A stretch of DNA of 64,000 nt from Penium margaritaceum (GCA_023375785.1 SZWC01000029.1:565096-629095), one strand, 5' to 3'; positions 23,751 through 38,570 are shown, counted from the first letter of the stretch. Translations and numbers: made by a program. The notes: a model not told the origin generated them from the sequence alone.

Positions 23751-26700
23751 TACACACACTTACACACACTTACACGTACTTACACGCACTTACACGCACT
23801 TACACGCACTTACACGCAGTAATACACACTTACACGTACTTACATGCACTTTTACGTATTTACAAGCACTTACACGCACTTATACACACTTACACACACT
23901 TACACGTACTTGCATATACTTACATGCACTTGCACGTACTTACATGTACTTACACGCACTTATACCAACTTACACGCACTTACACGCACTTACATACACT
24001 TACACGCACTTACATGCACTTACACGCACTTACACGCACTTACACACACTTACATGCACTGACATGCAGTTACACGCAGTTACATATTCTTACACACACT
24101 TACATGTACGTACACGCATTTACACACACTTACACATATTTACACACACTTACATGCACTTACACCCACTTATAGACACTTGCACGCACTTACACATACT
24201 TAGAAACATTTACACGCACTTACACGCACTTACACGCACTTACGTGCACTTACATAGACTTACACACACCTTCACGCACTAACATGTACATATACACACA
24301 CTTGCATGCACTTACACGCACTTACAAGTACTTAGACGTACGTATACACACTTACACATGTTTACATGCACTTCTATGCACTTACACGCAGTTATATGCA
24401 CTTACACGTACTTGTACGCACTTACATGCACTTACACTCACTTAAACGCACTTACACACACTTACACACACTTAAATGCACTTACACACACTTACATGCA
24501 CTTACACGCACTTACACACACTTACACATAATTGCACGCACTTACATGCCCTTACACGCACATACATGCACTATGCACTTATACATACTTACACGCACTT
24601 ACATGCACTTACACGCACTTTCATGCACTTATACGCACTGATACACACTTGCACACAGTTACACGCACTTACACGCTCTTACACGCACTTACACACACGT
24701 ATACCTACTTAGACGCAGTTAATTGCACTTACACACACTTACACATACTTATACAAACTTACATGCACTTACATGCACTTACACGCACTTACACGTACTT
24801 ACACACACTTACACACAATTACACATACTTACACACAATTACACGCACTTACAAGCACTTACATGCACTTACACACATTTATATGCACTTAAAGGCACTT
24901 ACACACATACACACAATTACACGCACTTGTACGTCCTTACACACACGTACACGCACTAACACGCACTTACACGCAGTTATACGCACGTACACGCACTTAC
25001 ATGCACTTACATGTACTTACACGCACTTACAAGCACTTACACGTACTTACACGCACTTACACGCACTTACACGCACTTACATGCAGTTACATGCACTTAC
25101 ATGCACTTATAGGCACTTACACGCACTTACACGTACTTACACGCAGTTACACGCAGTTAAACGCAGTTACACACACTTACACGTACTTACACGTACTTAT
25201 GTGCACTTACACGCACTTACACGCACTAACACAAACTTACATGCACTTACACACACTTACACACACTTACTTGCACTTACACGCATTTACACGTACTTAC
25301 ACGCAGTTTATTGCCCATACACACAGTTACACGTACTTAAACGAACTTACATGCACTTACACGCACTTACACGCACTTGCACGTTCTTACACACACTTAC
25401 ACGCAGTTATACACACTTACATGCAGTTACACGCACTTACACATACTTACACACACTTACACGCACTTACAAGCACCTACACACACTTACACGTACTTAC
25501 ACGCACTTTTCCGCACTTGTACGCACATACACATACCTATACGCAGTAACACGCACTTACACGCACTTACATGTATTCACACGTACTTACACGTACTTAC
25601 ATACACTTATACACACTTACACGGACTTACACACTCTTATACGTACTTTCACGTACTTACATGCACTTACAAACACTTACACGCAATTACACGCACTTGC
25701 ATGAACTTACACGCACTTACATGCACGTACACGCACTTACACGCACTTACACACACTTGCACACATTTACACATACTTAGATTCACTGATACACAGTTAC
25801 ACGCACTTATACGCAGTTACACGCACTTACACGCACTTACATGTACTTACATGCACTTCCATGCAGTTACACGGACTTACACACAATTATGCACACTGAC
25901 ACGTACTTGCAGGCACTTACACACACTTATACGTACTTACACATACTTACACGCACTTACACCTACTTACACGCACTTACATGTCCTTACACGCACTTAC
26001 ACACACTTCCACACACTTACACGTACTTACACACACATAAACACACTTACACGTACTTACACACACTTACATGCACTTACACACACTAACATGCACTCAC
26101 ACGTACTAACATGTACTTATACGCACTTACACGCACTTACATGCACTTACATACACTTACACGCACTTACATATACGTACACGCACTTACACGCACTTAC
26201 ACATACTTACACGCACTTGTACGCAGTTACACGCACTTATACATGCTTACACGCTTTTATACGCACTTACATGCATTTGCACGCACTTGCATACACTTAC
26301 ACGTACCTACACGCACTTAAATGCACTTATACACACTTTCACGCACTTACACGCAATTACACACACTTACACATACTTACACGCACTTACACGCACTTAC
26401 ACGCACTTATGCACACATGTATGGACTTACACGCACCTACACACACTTACACGTACGTACACGCACTTACACACACTTCCACGCAATTACACGCACTTAT
26501 ACGCACTTAAATGCATTTTCACGCACTTACACGCACTAACACGCACTTTCACGCACTTACACGCACTTACACCACTTACAGGTACTTTCACGTACTCACA
26601 CGCACTTACACATACTTACACACAGTTACACGCACTTAAACGTACTTACACACACTTACATGCACTTACACTGACGTACATGCAATTACACACATGTATA

Positions 26701-29700
26701 CACACTTGCACACACTTACATGCACTTATACACAAATACACGCACTTACAAGCACTTATACGCACTTACACACAGGTAATTGCATGTATACATACTTACA
26801 CGCACTTACATAATCTTACATGCACTTACACGCACTTATACGTACTTACACGCACTTACAAACACTTACATGCACTCATACGCACTTACACGCACTTACA
26901 CGCACTTACACGAACTTACATGCACTTACACGCACTTACACGCACTTACAGGTACTTACACACACTTACAAGCACTTACACACACTTACACACACTTACA
27001 CGCACTTACACGTACTTACACACACTTACACGTAGTTACGCACACTTACATGCACTTACATGCACTTACACACACTTACATGCACTTACACGCACGTACA
27101 CGCACTTACACGCACTTATACCCACTTACACGTACTTAGATTCACTTACACGTACTCACATGCACTTACCCATGCTTACATGCACTTATACGCACTTATA
27201 CGTACTTACACGCATTTACATGTACTGACACGCACTTACATGTATTTACACGCACTTACACATACTTACACGTACTTATACACACTTACACGCACTTGCA
27301 CGCACTTACACGCGGTTACACGCTCTTACGCGCACTTACACATACTTATACACACTAACATGTACTTACACACACTTACACGCACTAACATGCACTTACA
27401 CACACTTACACGTACGTTCACACACTTACATGCACTTACACTTAGTTACACACACTTACACGTACTTACACGCACTTACACGCACTTGCTCGTACTTACA
27501 CGTACTAACACACACTTCCACACACTTACACGCACTTACACGTATTTATACGCACTTACATGCACTTACACACATTTACACGCACTTACACGCACTACAC
27601 ACACTTACACGCACTTACATGCACTTACACATAGTTACACGCACTTACACACACTTACACATACTTATAAGTACTTACACGCACTTACAAGCACTTGCAC
27701 ACACTTACATGCACTTAAACCCACTTACACGCACTTATACGCACTTATACACAATTACACACACTTCCAAGTACTTACAAGAACTTACATACACTTACAC
27801 TTACTTACACACAGTTACACGCAGTTAGACGTAGTTACACGTACTTACACGTCCTTACATGCACTTACACGCACTTACACGCACTTACAGATACTTACAC
27901 GCACTTACACTCACTTACAGGCACTTACACACACTTACACGTACTTGCACACACTTATACTCACTTACACGCACTTACATGCACTTACACGCACTTATAC
28001 GCACTTACACGTACTAACACACACGTACACTCAGTTACACGTACTTATCTGTAGTTACACGCACTTACACACACTTACACATACTTACACGCACTTACAA
28101 GTTCTTACACGTACTTACATGCACTTACACGCACGTACACGCACTTTCACATACTTACACACAGTTACATATACTTTCACATACTTACACGCACTTGCAC
28201 ACACTTATACGCACTTACATACACTTACACATACTTACGTGCACTTACACACACTTACATGCACTTACACGCACGTACACACACTTACACGCACTTACAC
28301 GCATTTACATGCACTTACACGCACTTACACGCACTTACCGTACTTACACATACTAACACATAGTTACACACATAAACACAAACTTACAAACACTTACAAG
28401 CACTTACACGCACTTACACAAACTTACACGCACTTACACGAACTTACACGCACTTAGATGTACCTACACGCACTTACACGCACTTACACGCACTTACATA
28501 TACTTACACGTACTTACACGCACTTACACGCACTTGCACATACTTACACACACTTACGTGCAGTTACACGCACTTACACGTGCTTACACGAATTTACATG
28601 CACTTACACGCATTTACACGTACTTACATATACTTACACGTACTGACACACACTTACACGCACTTCCATGCACTTATACGCACTTTCACCCACTTACATG
28701 CACTTACACGTACTTACACGCACTTACACACACTTACATACACTTACATGCACTCACACATACTTCCATGTACTTACACATACTTACACACACTTACACG
28801 TACTTACACGCACTTACAAGCACTTACACGCACTTATATGCACTTACACGCACTTATACACACTTATACGCACTTACACGCAATTACACGTACTTACAAG
28901 CACTTCCAAGAACTTACACACACTTACACGCACTTAAATACACTTATGCGCACTTACATGTACTTACATGCACTTACACGCCCTTACACACACTTACACG
29001 CACTTACACATATTTATACACACTTGTACACACTTGCACATACTTACACGCACTTAAATGTACTTATAAGCACTTATACGCACTTATACGTTAGTTGAAT
29101 GCACTTACACACACTTTCACGCACTTATACAAACGTACGCGTACTTACATGCACTTACACGAACTTACACGCACTTACAAAGACGTACACGCGATTACAC
29201 GCACTCACGCGTACTTACACGTACTTACACGCACTTACACGCACTTACACACACTCACAAGCAATTACATGCACTTACACACACTCACATGCACTTACAC
29301 ACGCTTACACGTACTTGCACACACTTACATGGACTAACACGTACTTACACATACTTACATGCACTTACACACACTTACATGCAGTTAATTGCACTTGCAC
29401 ATACTTATACGGACTTACACGTACTTACACACACTTACACGCACTTACACGCACTTATATACACTTACACGTACTTATACATATATACACATAGTTAAAC
29501 GCACTTACAAATAGTTACACACTTACACGCACTTATACGCACTTACACGCACTTAGAAGCACTTACATGCACTTACACGCACTTATATACACTTAAACGT
29601 ACTTACACACACTTACACGCACTTGCATACACTTCCATTCACTTATACACACTTACACGTACTTGCACACAGTCACATGCACTTACATGTACTTACATGC

Positions 29701-30267
29701 ACTTACATGCACTTACACGCACTTACACGCACATAAACGCACTTACACACACTTACATGCACTTACATGCACTTACACGTACTTGCATACACTTACACAT
29801 ACTTACACGCACTTACACATACTTAAAGAACTTACATGCACTTACACCCACTTACACGCAGTTACACGAACTTACACATACTTACACGCACTTACATGTA
29901 CTTACACGCACTTACACGTACTTACACACACTTACACGTACTTACACGCAGTTACATGCACTTACACGCTCTTACACGCACTTACACGCACTTAAACGTA
30001 GCTATATGCACTTACACGCACTTACACACACTTACGCGCACTTACGCACGTACACGTACTTACATGCACTTATACACACTGACACGCACTTACACACACT
30101 TACACACATGTACACGCACTTACATGTACTTACACACACTTACACGCACTTACACTCACTTACATGCACTTACACACACTTACACGTACTTACACCTACT
30201 TGCACACACTTACACTCACTCACATGTACTTACATACACTTAGACGTACTTACACGCACTTACACGT

Positions 30268-30357
30268 AGTTAATTGCCCTTACACACACTTACACGCACT
30301 TACACGAACTTACACGCACTTACATATACTTACACGTACTTACACGCACTTACAAAT
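30268..30357 (-). repeat. Nine-unit module copy in the inverted block
   Basis: Read on the - strand, the diagnostic units are ATTTGTAAGT, TCGTGTAAGT and GCAATTAACT, total 90 bp. The module was therefore present before or duplicated along with the inversion. Confidence 0.72.
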
Positions 30358-31577
30358 ACTTACACGTACCTACACGCAGTTACACGTACTTATACACACT
30401 GACATGCACTAACATGCACTTACACGTACTTACACGCACTTATACACACTTACGCGCACTTGCACACACGTATACACATCTACACATACGTATACGCAGT
30501 TACACGCACTTACACGCACTTACACATACTTACATGCACTTTCAAGCACTTATCCACACAAACACGCACTTACACGCACTTATACGCACCTACACACACT
30601 TACACGCAGTTACACGCACTTACACATATTTACATGCAATTGCACACACTTACACGCACTTCCTCATACTTACACATACGTACAATCACTTACACGCACT
30701 TACACGTACGTACACACACTTAGACGCACTTACGAGCACTTACACACACTTACACGCAGTTATATACGCTTACGCGCACTTACACGTACTTACACGTACT
30801 TACACCCACTTACATGCACTTACACATACTGACATGCACTTGCACGCACTTACACGCACTTACACGCACTTACACACACTCGTACGTACTTACATGTAGT
30901 TATACGCACTTACACGTGCTTATACGTACTTACATGCACTAACACGCACTTACACATACTTACACACACTTACACGTACTTACATGCACTTACACGCACT
31001 TACACGCACTTACATACACGTACACACACTTAGACACACTTACACACACTTACGCGCACTGATACGGGCTTACACACACCTACATGCACTTACACGTACT
31101 TATTCACACGTACACACACTTACACACACTCACACATACTTACACACACTTATACGTACTTACGCACACTTACACGCACTTACACGCACTTACACGCAGT
31201 TACACAAACTTACATGCACTCACACGTTCTTACACGCACTTACACGCACTTACACACACTTACACGCACTTACAAGCACTTACACGCACTTACACGCACT
31301 TACACGTACTTACACACACTTCTACACACTTACATGCAATAAAACGCACTTACAAGCACTTACAATGACTCACACGCACATACGCGCACTTCCACGTACT
31401 TATGCGTACTTACATGCACTTACACACACTTACACGCACTTACACACACTTACACACACTTACACATTCTTACACACACTTACACACACTTCCACGCTCT
31501 TACACACACTTGCACACACTTACACGCACTTACACACACTTACACACACTTACACGTACTTACATGCACTTACACAC

Positions 31578-31667
31578 AGTTAATTGTACTTACACATGCT
31601 TACACGTACTTACACAAACTTACATGCACTTACACGCACGTACATGTACTTACACGCACTTACAAAG
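31578..31667 (-). repeat. Nine-unit module copy in the inverted block
   Basis: Read on the - strand, the diagnostic units are CTTTGTAAGT, TTGTGTAAGT and ACAATTAACT, total 90 bp. Confidence 0.73.
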
Positions 31668-34359
31668 ACTTACACGCACTTACACGCACTTACACATACG
31701 TACATGCAGTGAACTGCACTTTCACGCACTTACACATACTTACACATAGTTAACTACATTTACACGCACTTACACGCACTTATACGCACTTACACGCACT
31801 TACACACATGTACCCGCAGTTACACGCACTAACAAACAGTTACATGCACTTACACCAACAGTTACATGCACTTACACGCACTTACACGCACTTACACGCA
31901 GTTACACACACTTACAAGCACTTACTCACTCTTATACGCACTTACAAGCACTTACACGCAGTTACACGCACGTACACGCACTTACACTCACTTACATGCA
32001 CTTACACACACTTACACATACTTCTACGTACTTGCACACACTTACACTCACTTACACGCACTTACACACACTTACACGAACTTACACACACTTACAAGCA
32101 ATTAATTGCACAAACACGCACTTACACGTACTTACACAAACGTACACGCACTTACACACACTTACACGTACTTATACGCACTTACATGCACTTATACACA
32201 CTTAAACGTACTTACACGCACGTACATGCAGCTACGTGCACTTACATGCAGTTACACTTACGTACACGCACTTACACATACGTACACGTACTTACAAGTA
32301 CTTACACGCTCTTACACGCACTTACACACACTTACACGTACTTACACGTACTTACACGCAGTTACACGCACTTACATATACTTACACGTACTTGCACACA
32401 CTTACACGCACTTACATGCACTTACACGTACTTACATGCACTTACACGTACTTACACACACTTACACGCACTTACACGTACTTACACCCACTTACCCGCA
32501 CTTACACGCACTTACACGCAGTTATACACACTTATACAAACTTGTACGCACTTACACGTACTTACACACGCTTACACGCACTTACACGCACTTGCACGCA
32601 CTTACACGCACTAACACGCACTTACATGTAGTTATACGCACTTACACGTGTTTACACATACGTACATGCACTTACACGCATTTACACACACTTACACACA
32701 CTTACACGTACTTATACGTACTTACACGTACTTATACACACTTATACGCACTTACACACACTTACACACGCTTACACACACTTACACGCACTTACACGCA
32801 CTTACACGCACTAACAAGGACTTAAACCCACCTATACACACTTACACATACTTATACACACGTATACGCACTTACACGTACTTACACACACTTACACGTA
32901 CTTACACGTACTTACACACACTTACACACACTTACACGCACAAAAACGCACTTACACGCACTTATACGCACTTACATGTACTCACACGTACTTACACTAA
33001 CTTAAACGCACTTATACGCACTTACACGTACTTTCACGAACTTACAAAGACTTACACGCAATTATACGCACTTACATACACTTACACACACTTACACGCA
33101 CTTACACGCACTTACACACACTTACACGCACTTACACACATTTACATGCACTTACACGCACTTACACGTACTTGCACACACTTACTCACACTTATACGTA
33201 CTTACACGCACTTACACGCACTTACACGTACGTACATGCAGTTAATTGTACTTACACGCACTTACACGTACTTTTACGTACTTACACATACTTACACGTA
33301 CTTACAAACACTTACACGTACTTACATGCACTTTCAAGCACTTATACACACAAACACGCACTTACACGCACTTATACGCACCTACACAAACTTACACGCA
33401 GTTACACGCACTTACACATAACTACATGCACTTGCACACACTTACACGCACTTCCACATACTTACACATACGTACAACCACTTACACGCACTTACACATA
33501 CGTACACATACTTAGACGCACTTACAAGCACTTACAGACACTTACACGCAGTTATATACACTTACACGCACTTACACTTACTTACACGCACTTACACGTA
33601 CTTACACCCACTTACATGTACTAACACGTACTTACATGCACTTGCACGCACTTACACGCACTTACACGCACTTACACACACTCGTACACACTTACATGTA
33701 GTTATACGCACTTACACGTGCTTACACATACTTACATGCACTTACACGCATTTACACGCACTTACACACACTTACACGTACTTACATGCACTTATACGCA
33801 CTTACACGCACTTACATACACTTACACACACTTAGACACACTTACACCCACTTACGCGCACTGACACGGGCTTACACACACCTACATGCACTTACACGTA
33901 CTTAGACACATGTACACGCACTTACACACACTCACACATACTTACACACACTTATACATACTTACACACACTTACACGCACTTACACACACTTACAGACA
34001 CTTACATGCACTCACACGTACTTATACGCACTTACACGGACTTATACGCACTTACACGCACTTACAAGCACTTACACGCACTTACACGCACTTACACGTA
34101 CTTACACACACTTATACGCACTGACATGCAATAAAACGCACTTACAAGCACTTACAATAACTTACACGCACTTACGCGCACTTCCACGTACTTATGCGTA
34201 CTTACACGCACTTACATGCACTTACATGCACTTACACACACTTACACATACTTACATTCACTTACACACACTTACACACTCTTACACACACTTGCACATA
34301 CTTACACGCACTTACACACACTTACACACACTTACATGTACTTACATGCACTTACACAC

Positions 34360-34429
34360 AGTTAATTGTACTTACACACACTTACACGTACTTACAGAAA
34401 CTTACATGCACTTACACGCACTTACAAAG
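34360..34429 (-). repeat. Nine-unit module copy lacking two units
   Basis: Read on the - strand it starts CTTTGTAAGT and has a T-initial TTCTGTAAGT unit and a final ACAATTAACT, but spans 70 bp rather than 90 bp. It is the higher-order partner of the 31578 copy. Confidence 0.62.
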
Positions 34430-34999
34430 ACTTACACACAATTACACGCACTTACACACACTTACACGTACTTACATGCAGTTAATTGCACTTACACGCA
34501 CTTACACGTACTTACACACAGTTAATTACACTTACACGCACATACACGCACTTATACGCACTTACATGCACTTACACACATGTACCCACAGTTACATGCA
34601 CTTACAAACAGTTACATGCACTTACACGCACTTACACGCACTTACACACACTTACAAGCACTTACTCACTCTTACACGCACTTACAAGCACTTACACGCA
34701 GTTACACGCACGTACACGTACTTACACTCACTTACATGCACTTACACACACATACAAACTTAGACACACTTACACACATTTGCATGCACTTTCATATACT
34801 TCCACAGTGTTCCACACACTTAAACGCACTTACACGCACTTGCACACACTCTCACGCACTTACACGTACTTGTAGCACTTGTACGCACTTACACATACTT
34901 ACACGTACTTATACGCACTTACACGCACTTACACGTACTTACATGCACTTACACGCAGTTACACGCACTTATATGCACTTACACGTACTTATGCACACT

Positions 35000-35085
35000 T
35001 ACACGCACTTATGCGTACTTACACGTACTTAGACGCACTTATGCGTACTTACACGTACTTATGCGTACTTACACGTACTTAGACG
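35000..35085 (-). repeat. Local amplification at the second orientation switch
   Basis: The 20 bp block ATGCGTACTTACACGTACTT occurs at 35011-35030, 35041-35060 and 35061-35080, interleaved with AGACG-containing units at 35031 and 35081. The copies are identical, suggesting recent slippage or repair synthesis right beside the junction. Confidence 0.85.
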
Positions 35086-35088
35086 CGT
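35083..35088. other. Orientation switch with ACGCGT palindrome (diverging units)
   Basis: The junction is centred on the perfect palindrome ACGCGT, embedded in ACTTAGACGCGTGTAAGT, which is self-complementary except for one base pair. Units on both sides point away from it. Marker phrases on the two sides are related (see findings), which suggests inverted-duplication arms rather than a random join. Confidence 0.9.
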
Positions 35089-36400
35089 GTAAGTGCGTGT
35101 AAGTGCGTGTAAGTGCGTGTAAGTGCATGTAAGTATGTGTAAGTGCGTACAAGTGTGTGCAAGAGCACGTAAGTGCGTGGAAGTGCGTGTAAGTATGTGG
35201 AACATTGTGTAAGTATGTTAAGTGCGTGTAAGTGCGTGTAAGTACGTGTAAGTGCCTATATGTACGTGTAAGTGTGTGTAACTGGGTGTAAGTGCGTGTA
35301 ATTGCGTGTAAGTGCATGTAAATGCGTGTAAGTGGGTGTAAGTGTGTATAAGTATGTGTATGTGTGTGTAAGTACGTGTAAGTGCATGTAAGTGTGTATA
35401 AGTACATCTAAGTACGTGTAACTGCGTGTAACTGCGTGAAACTGCGTGTAAGTGCGTATAAGTGGGTGTAAGTGTATGTAAGTGTGTGTAAGTGTGTAAA
35501 AGTGCTTGTTAGTACGTGTAAGTGCGTGTAAGTGCGTGTAAGTCCGTGTAAGTACGTGTAAGTGCGTATAAGTGCATGTAAGTGCGTGTAAGTGTATGTA
35601 AATGCGAGTAAGTGGGAGTAAGTGCGTGTAAATGCATGTAAGTGCGTATTCATGCATATATGTGCGTGTAAGTGCGTGTAAGTATGTGTAATTGCGTGTA
35701 AGTACATGTAAGTGTGTGTAACGGCATGCAAGTGCGTGTAAGTGCGTGTAAGTGTGTGTAAGTGTGTGTACTTGCATATAAGTACATGTAAGTGCGTGTA
35801 AGTCAAATATGTACGTGTGAGTGCGTGTATGTGTATGTAAGTGAGTGTAACTACATGTAACTGCGTGTAAGTGCGTCTAAGTGGATATAAGTGTGTGTAA
35901 GTACGTGTAAGTACATGTAAGTGCGTGTAAGTGCATGTAACTGTGTGTAAGTATGTGTAAGTGTGTGTAAGTACGTATAAGTATGTATAAGTGTGTGTAA
36001 GTGCGTGTAAGTGTGTTTAAGTGTGTGTAAGTATGTGTAAGTACATATAAGTGCGTGTAAGTGCGTGTAAGTGTGTATAAGCGTGTCTAAGTGCGTGTAA
36101 GTGTGTATACGTGCGTGTAAGTGCATGTAAGTGCGTGTAATTACATGTAAGTGTGTATAAGTACGTGTAAGTGCGTGTAAGTATGTGTAAGTGCGTGTAA
36201 GTGCGTGTAACTGCGTGTAAGTGCGTGTAAGTGCATGTAAGTGCGTGTATGTAAGTGTAAGTGTGTGTACATGCGTATAAGTACGTTCACGTGTGTGTAA
36301 GTGCATGTAAGTACGTGTAAGTACGTGTAACTGCGTGTAAGTGTATGTAAGTACGTGTAAGTGCGTGTAAGTGCGTGTACCTGCTTGTAAGTGCTTGTAA

Positions 36401-36730
36401 GTGCGTGTAAGTACGTGTAAGTGCGTAGAAGTGTGTATAACTGCGTGTAAGTATGTGTAACTAGGTGTAAGTGCGTGTAGGTGCGTGTAAGTGCGTGTAA
36501 GTGCGTGTAAGTGCATGTAAGTGTTTGTAAGTGTGTGTAAGTATGTGTAAGTGTGTGTAAGTGCGTGTAAGTACGTGTAAGTGCGTAGAAGTGTGTATAA
36601 CTGCGTGTAAGTATGTGTAACTAGGTGTAAGTGCGTGTAGGTGCGTGTAAGTGCGTGTAAGTGCGTGTAAGTGCATGTAAGTGTTTGTAAGTGTGTGTAA
36701 GTATGTGTAAGTGTGTGTAAGTGCGTGTAA
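36401..36730 (+). repeat. Perfect tandem duplication, period 160 bp
   Basis: Bases 36401-36570 equal 36561-36730. Rare units shared by both copies are GTGCGTAGAA, CTAGGTGTAA and GTGTTTGTAA. Absence of any mismatch indicates recent unequal exchange or slippage. Confidence 0.93.
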
Positions 36731-36950
36731 GTTTGTGTAAGTGCGTATAAGTGCGTTTAAGTGTAATTAACTGCGTGTAAGTGAGTGTGTGTGTGTGTAA
36801 GTACGTGTAAGTGTGTGTAAGTGCGTGTAAGTGCGTGTAAGTGCATGTAAGTGCGTGTAAGTGTGTGTAAGTATGTGTAAGTGTGTGTAAGTGCGTGTAA
36901 GTTTGTGTAAGTGCGTATAAGTGCGTTTAAGTGTAATTAACTGCGTGTAA
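36671..36950 (+). repeat. Near-perfect duplication, offset 170 bp
   Basis: Bases 36671-36780 match 36841-36950 except for one unit (GTGTTTGTAA against GTGCGTGTAA). Both copies end with the AT-rich GTAATTAACT unit at 36763 and 36933. Only the first retains the NTTTG start of the nine-unit module. Confidence 0.9.
36683..36772 (+). repeat. Nine-unit module copy
   Basis: Diagnostic units are GTTTGTAAGT, TTGTGTAAGT and GTAATTAACT, total 90 bp. Confidence 0.75.
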
Positions 36951-38437
36951 GTGCATGTAAGTGTGTGTAAGTACGTGTAAGTGTGTATAAGTGCGTGTAA
37001 GTGTGTGCAAGTGCGTGTAAGTGCATGTAAATGCGTGTAAGTGCATGTAAGTGCGTGTAAGTACGTGTAAGTGCGTGTAAGTGCATGTAAGTGTGTGTAA
37101 GTGTGAGTACGTACGTGTAAGTGCGTTTAAGTACGTGTAAGTGCACGAAGTGTGCGTAAGTGCGTGTAAGTGTGTGTATGTGCACATAAGTGTGTGTAAG
37201 TGTGTGTAAGTGCGTGTAAGTGCATATAAGTGCGTATAAGTGTGTGTAAGTACGTGTAAGTGCGTGTAGGTGCGTGTTAGTCCGTGTAAGTGTGCATAAG
37301 TGCGTGTAAGTACATATAAGTACGTGTAAGTGTGTGCAAGTCCGTGTAAGTGCGTGTAAGTGCGTGTAAATGCTTGTAAGTACGTGTAAGTACGTGTAAA
37401 TATGTGTAAGTGCGTGTTAGTGCGTGTACGTGCATGTAAGTGCATGTAAGTGCGTGTAAGTGCGTGTAAGTGTGTGTAAGTGTGTATAAGTGCGTGTAAG
37501 TGTGTGTAAGTGTGTGTAAGTGTATATAAGTGCATGCAAGTGTGTGTGAGTACGTGTTAGTGTGTGCAAGTACGTGTAAGTGCGTGTAAGTATGTGTAAG
37601 TGTGTGTAAGTGCGTGTAAGTGTATGTAAGTACGTATAAGTGCATATAAGTGCGTATAAGTGCGTGTAAGTACGTGTAAGTGTATGCAAGTGTGTGTAAA
37701 TGCGTGTAAGCGTGTGTATGTGCCTATAAACACATGTAAGTACGTGTAACTGCATGTAAGTATGTGTAAGTTTGTGTAGGTACATGTAAGTGCGTGTAAG
37801 TGCGTGTAAGTGGGTGTAAGTACATGTTAGTGTGTGTACATGCGTGTAAGTGCGTGTAAGTGCGTGTAAGTGTGTGTGAGTGTATGTAAGTGCATTTAAG
37901 TGTGTGTAAGTGCGTGTAAGTGCATGTAAATACGTGTAAGCATGGTTAAGTGCGTGTAAATGCGTGTAAGTGCGTGTAAGTACGTGTAAGTGCGTGTAAG
38001 TACGTGTGAGTGTGTGTAAGTGTGTGTGAGTGCGTGTTAGTGCGTGTAAGTGTGTGTAAGTGCGTGTAAGTGCGTGTAAGTACGTGTAAGTGCGTAAGTA
38101 CGTGTAAGTGCATGTAAGTGCATGTAAGTACATAAGACTGCGTGTAAGTGCATGTTATTGCATGTAATTACGTGTAAGTACGTGTAAGTGCGTGTAAATG
38201 CGTGTACGTGCGTGTAATTATGTGTAAGTGCGTGTAAGGACATGTAAGTGCGTGTAAGTGCGTGTAAGTGCGTGTATGTGCGTGTAAGTATGTGTAAGTG
38301 TGTGTAAGTGCCTGTAAGTGCGTGTAAGAGTGTGTAATTGTGTGTAAGTTCATGTAAGTGTGTGTAAGTGCGTGTAAGTACGTGTAAGTTTGTGTAAGTG
38401 CTTGCAATTATGTGTAACTGCGTGTAAGTGTGTGTAT

Positions 38438-38570
38438 TGTCTCATTCATGAGCGGAAAGAAAGGTACAAGGTACTAGCGTGGACCAGACTTTGGTTCCAG
38501 GCAGGTTCGTACAAACAAAGAGAGGGCAGCTGACAGCCTGTTGAACAGCACACAACCCTGTACAACGCAA
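38438..38570 (-). other. Retroelement 3' untranslated region
   Basis: These 133 bp follow the likely stop codon and reach the satellite junction. On the + strand they hold GACCAGACTTTGGTT (38482-38496), a motif seen twice in the 36 bp insert at 10138. There is no poly(A) or simple-repeat tail at the junction. In R2-like elements the 3' region is usually recognised by the reverse transcriptase, so a structured 3' end is expected, but function here is inferred. Confidence 0.65.
38441..38452 (-). other. Small hairpin at the retroelement 3' end
   Basis: CTCATTCATGAG is a 5 bp perfect stem with a 2-base loop, three bases inside the satellite junction. It may be part of a 3' RNA structure or chance. 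Confidence 0.4.

Larger units (their letters stand above)
30480..34750 (-). repeat. Higher-order repeat, offset about 2.74-2.79 kb
   Basis: About 1.5 kb (near 30480-31990) recurs near 33270-34740. TTCAAGCACTTAT occurs at 30541 and 33333, and ATAAAACGCACTTACAAG at 31339 and 34131, both at an offset of 2792. The TACCCRCAGTTAC phrase at 31811 and 34583 is at 2772, and CTTACTCACTCTTA at 31921 and 34661 is at 2740. The falling offset shows deletion of 10 bp units in the second copy. Confidence 0.82.
23282..35085 (-). repeat. 10 bp satellite array, inverted block (11.8 kb)
   Basis: The + strand reads ACTTACACGC throughout, with the same variant classes as elsewhere (ACTTACACAC, ACTTACATGC, ACTTACACGT, ACTTATACGC). 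AT-rich marker units appear as AGTTAATTGC-like sequences. The first 7 kb has few recognisable nine-unit modules. The last 5 kb contains a 2.7-2.8 kb higher-order repeat. No gene is visible. Confidence 0.97.
35086..38437 (+). repeat. 10 bp satellite array, fourth block
   Basis: GCGTGTAAGT array in the original orientation from the second switch to the retroelement. It carries short, very recent tandem duplications at 36401-36950. The last complete satellite unit before the insert ends near 38430, and the array breaks off inside GTGTGTA at 38437. Confidence 0.97.

Noticed and set aside
23254-24282. Plus-strand open frames of several hundred codons between about 23.2 and 35.0 kb
   Set aside because: Same satellite artefact in the inverted block. 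The switch of coding strand simply follows the switch of repeat polarity.
36789-36800. GT dinucleotide microsatellite
   Set aside because: A short GTGTGTGTGT stretch arises from one mutated unit and does not extend.
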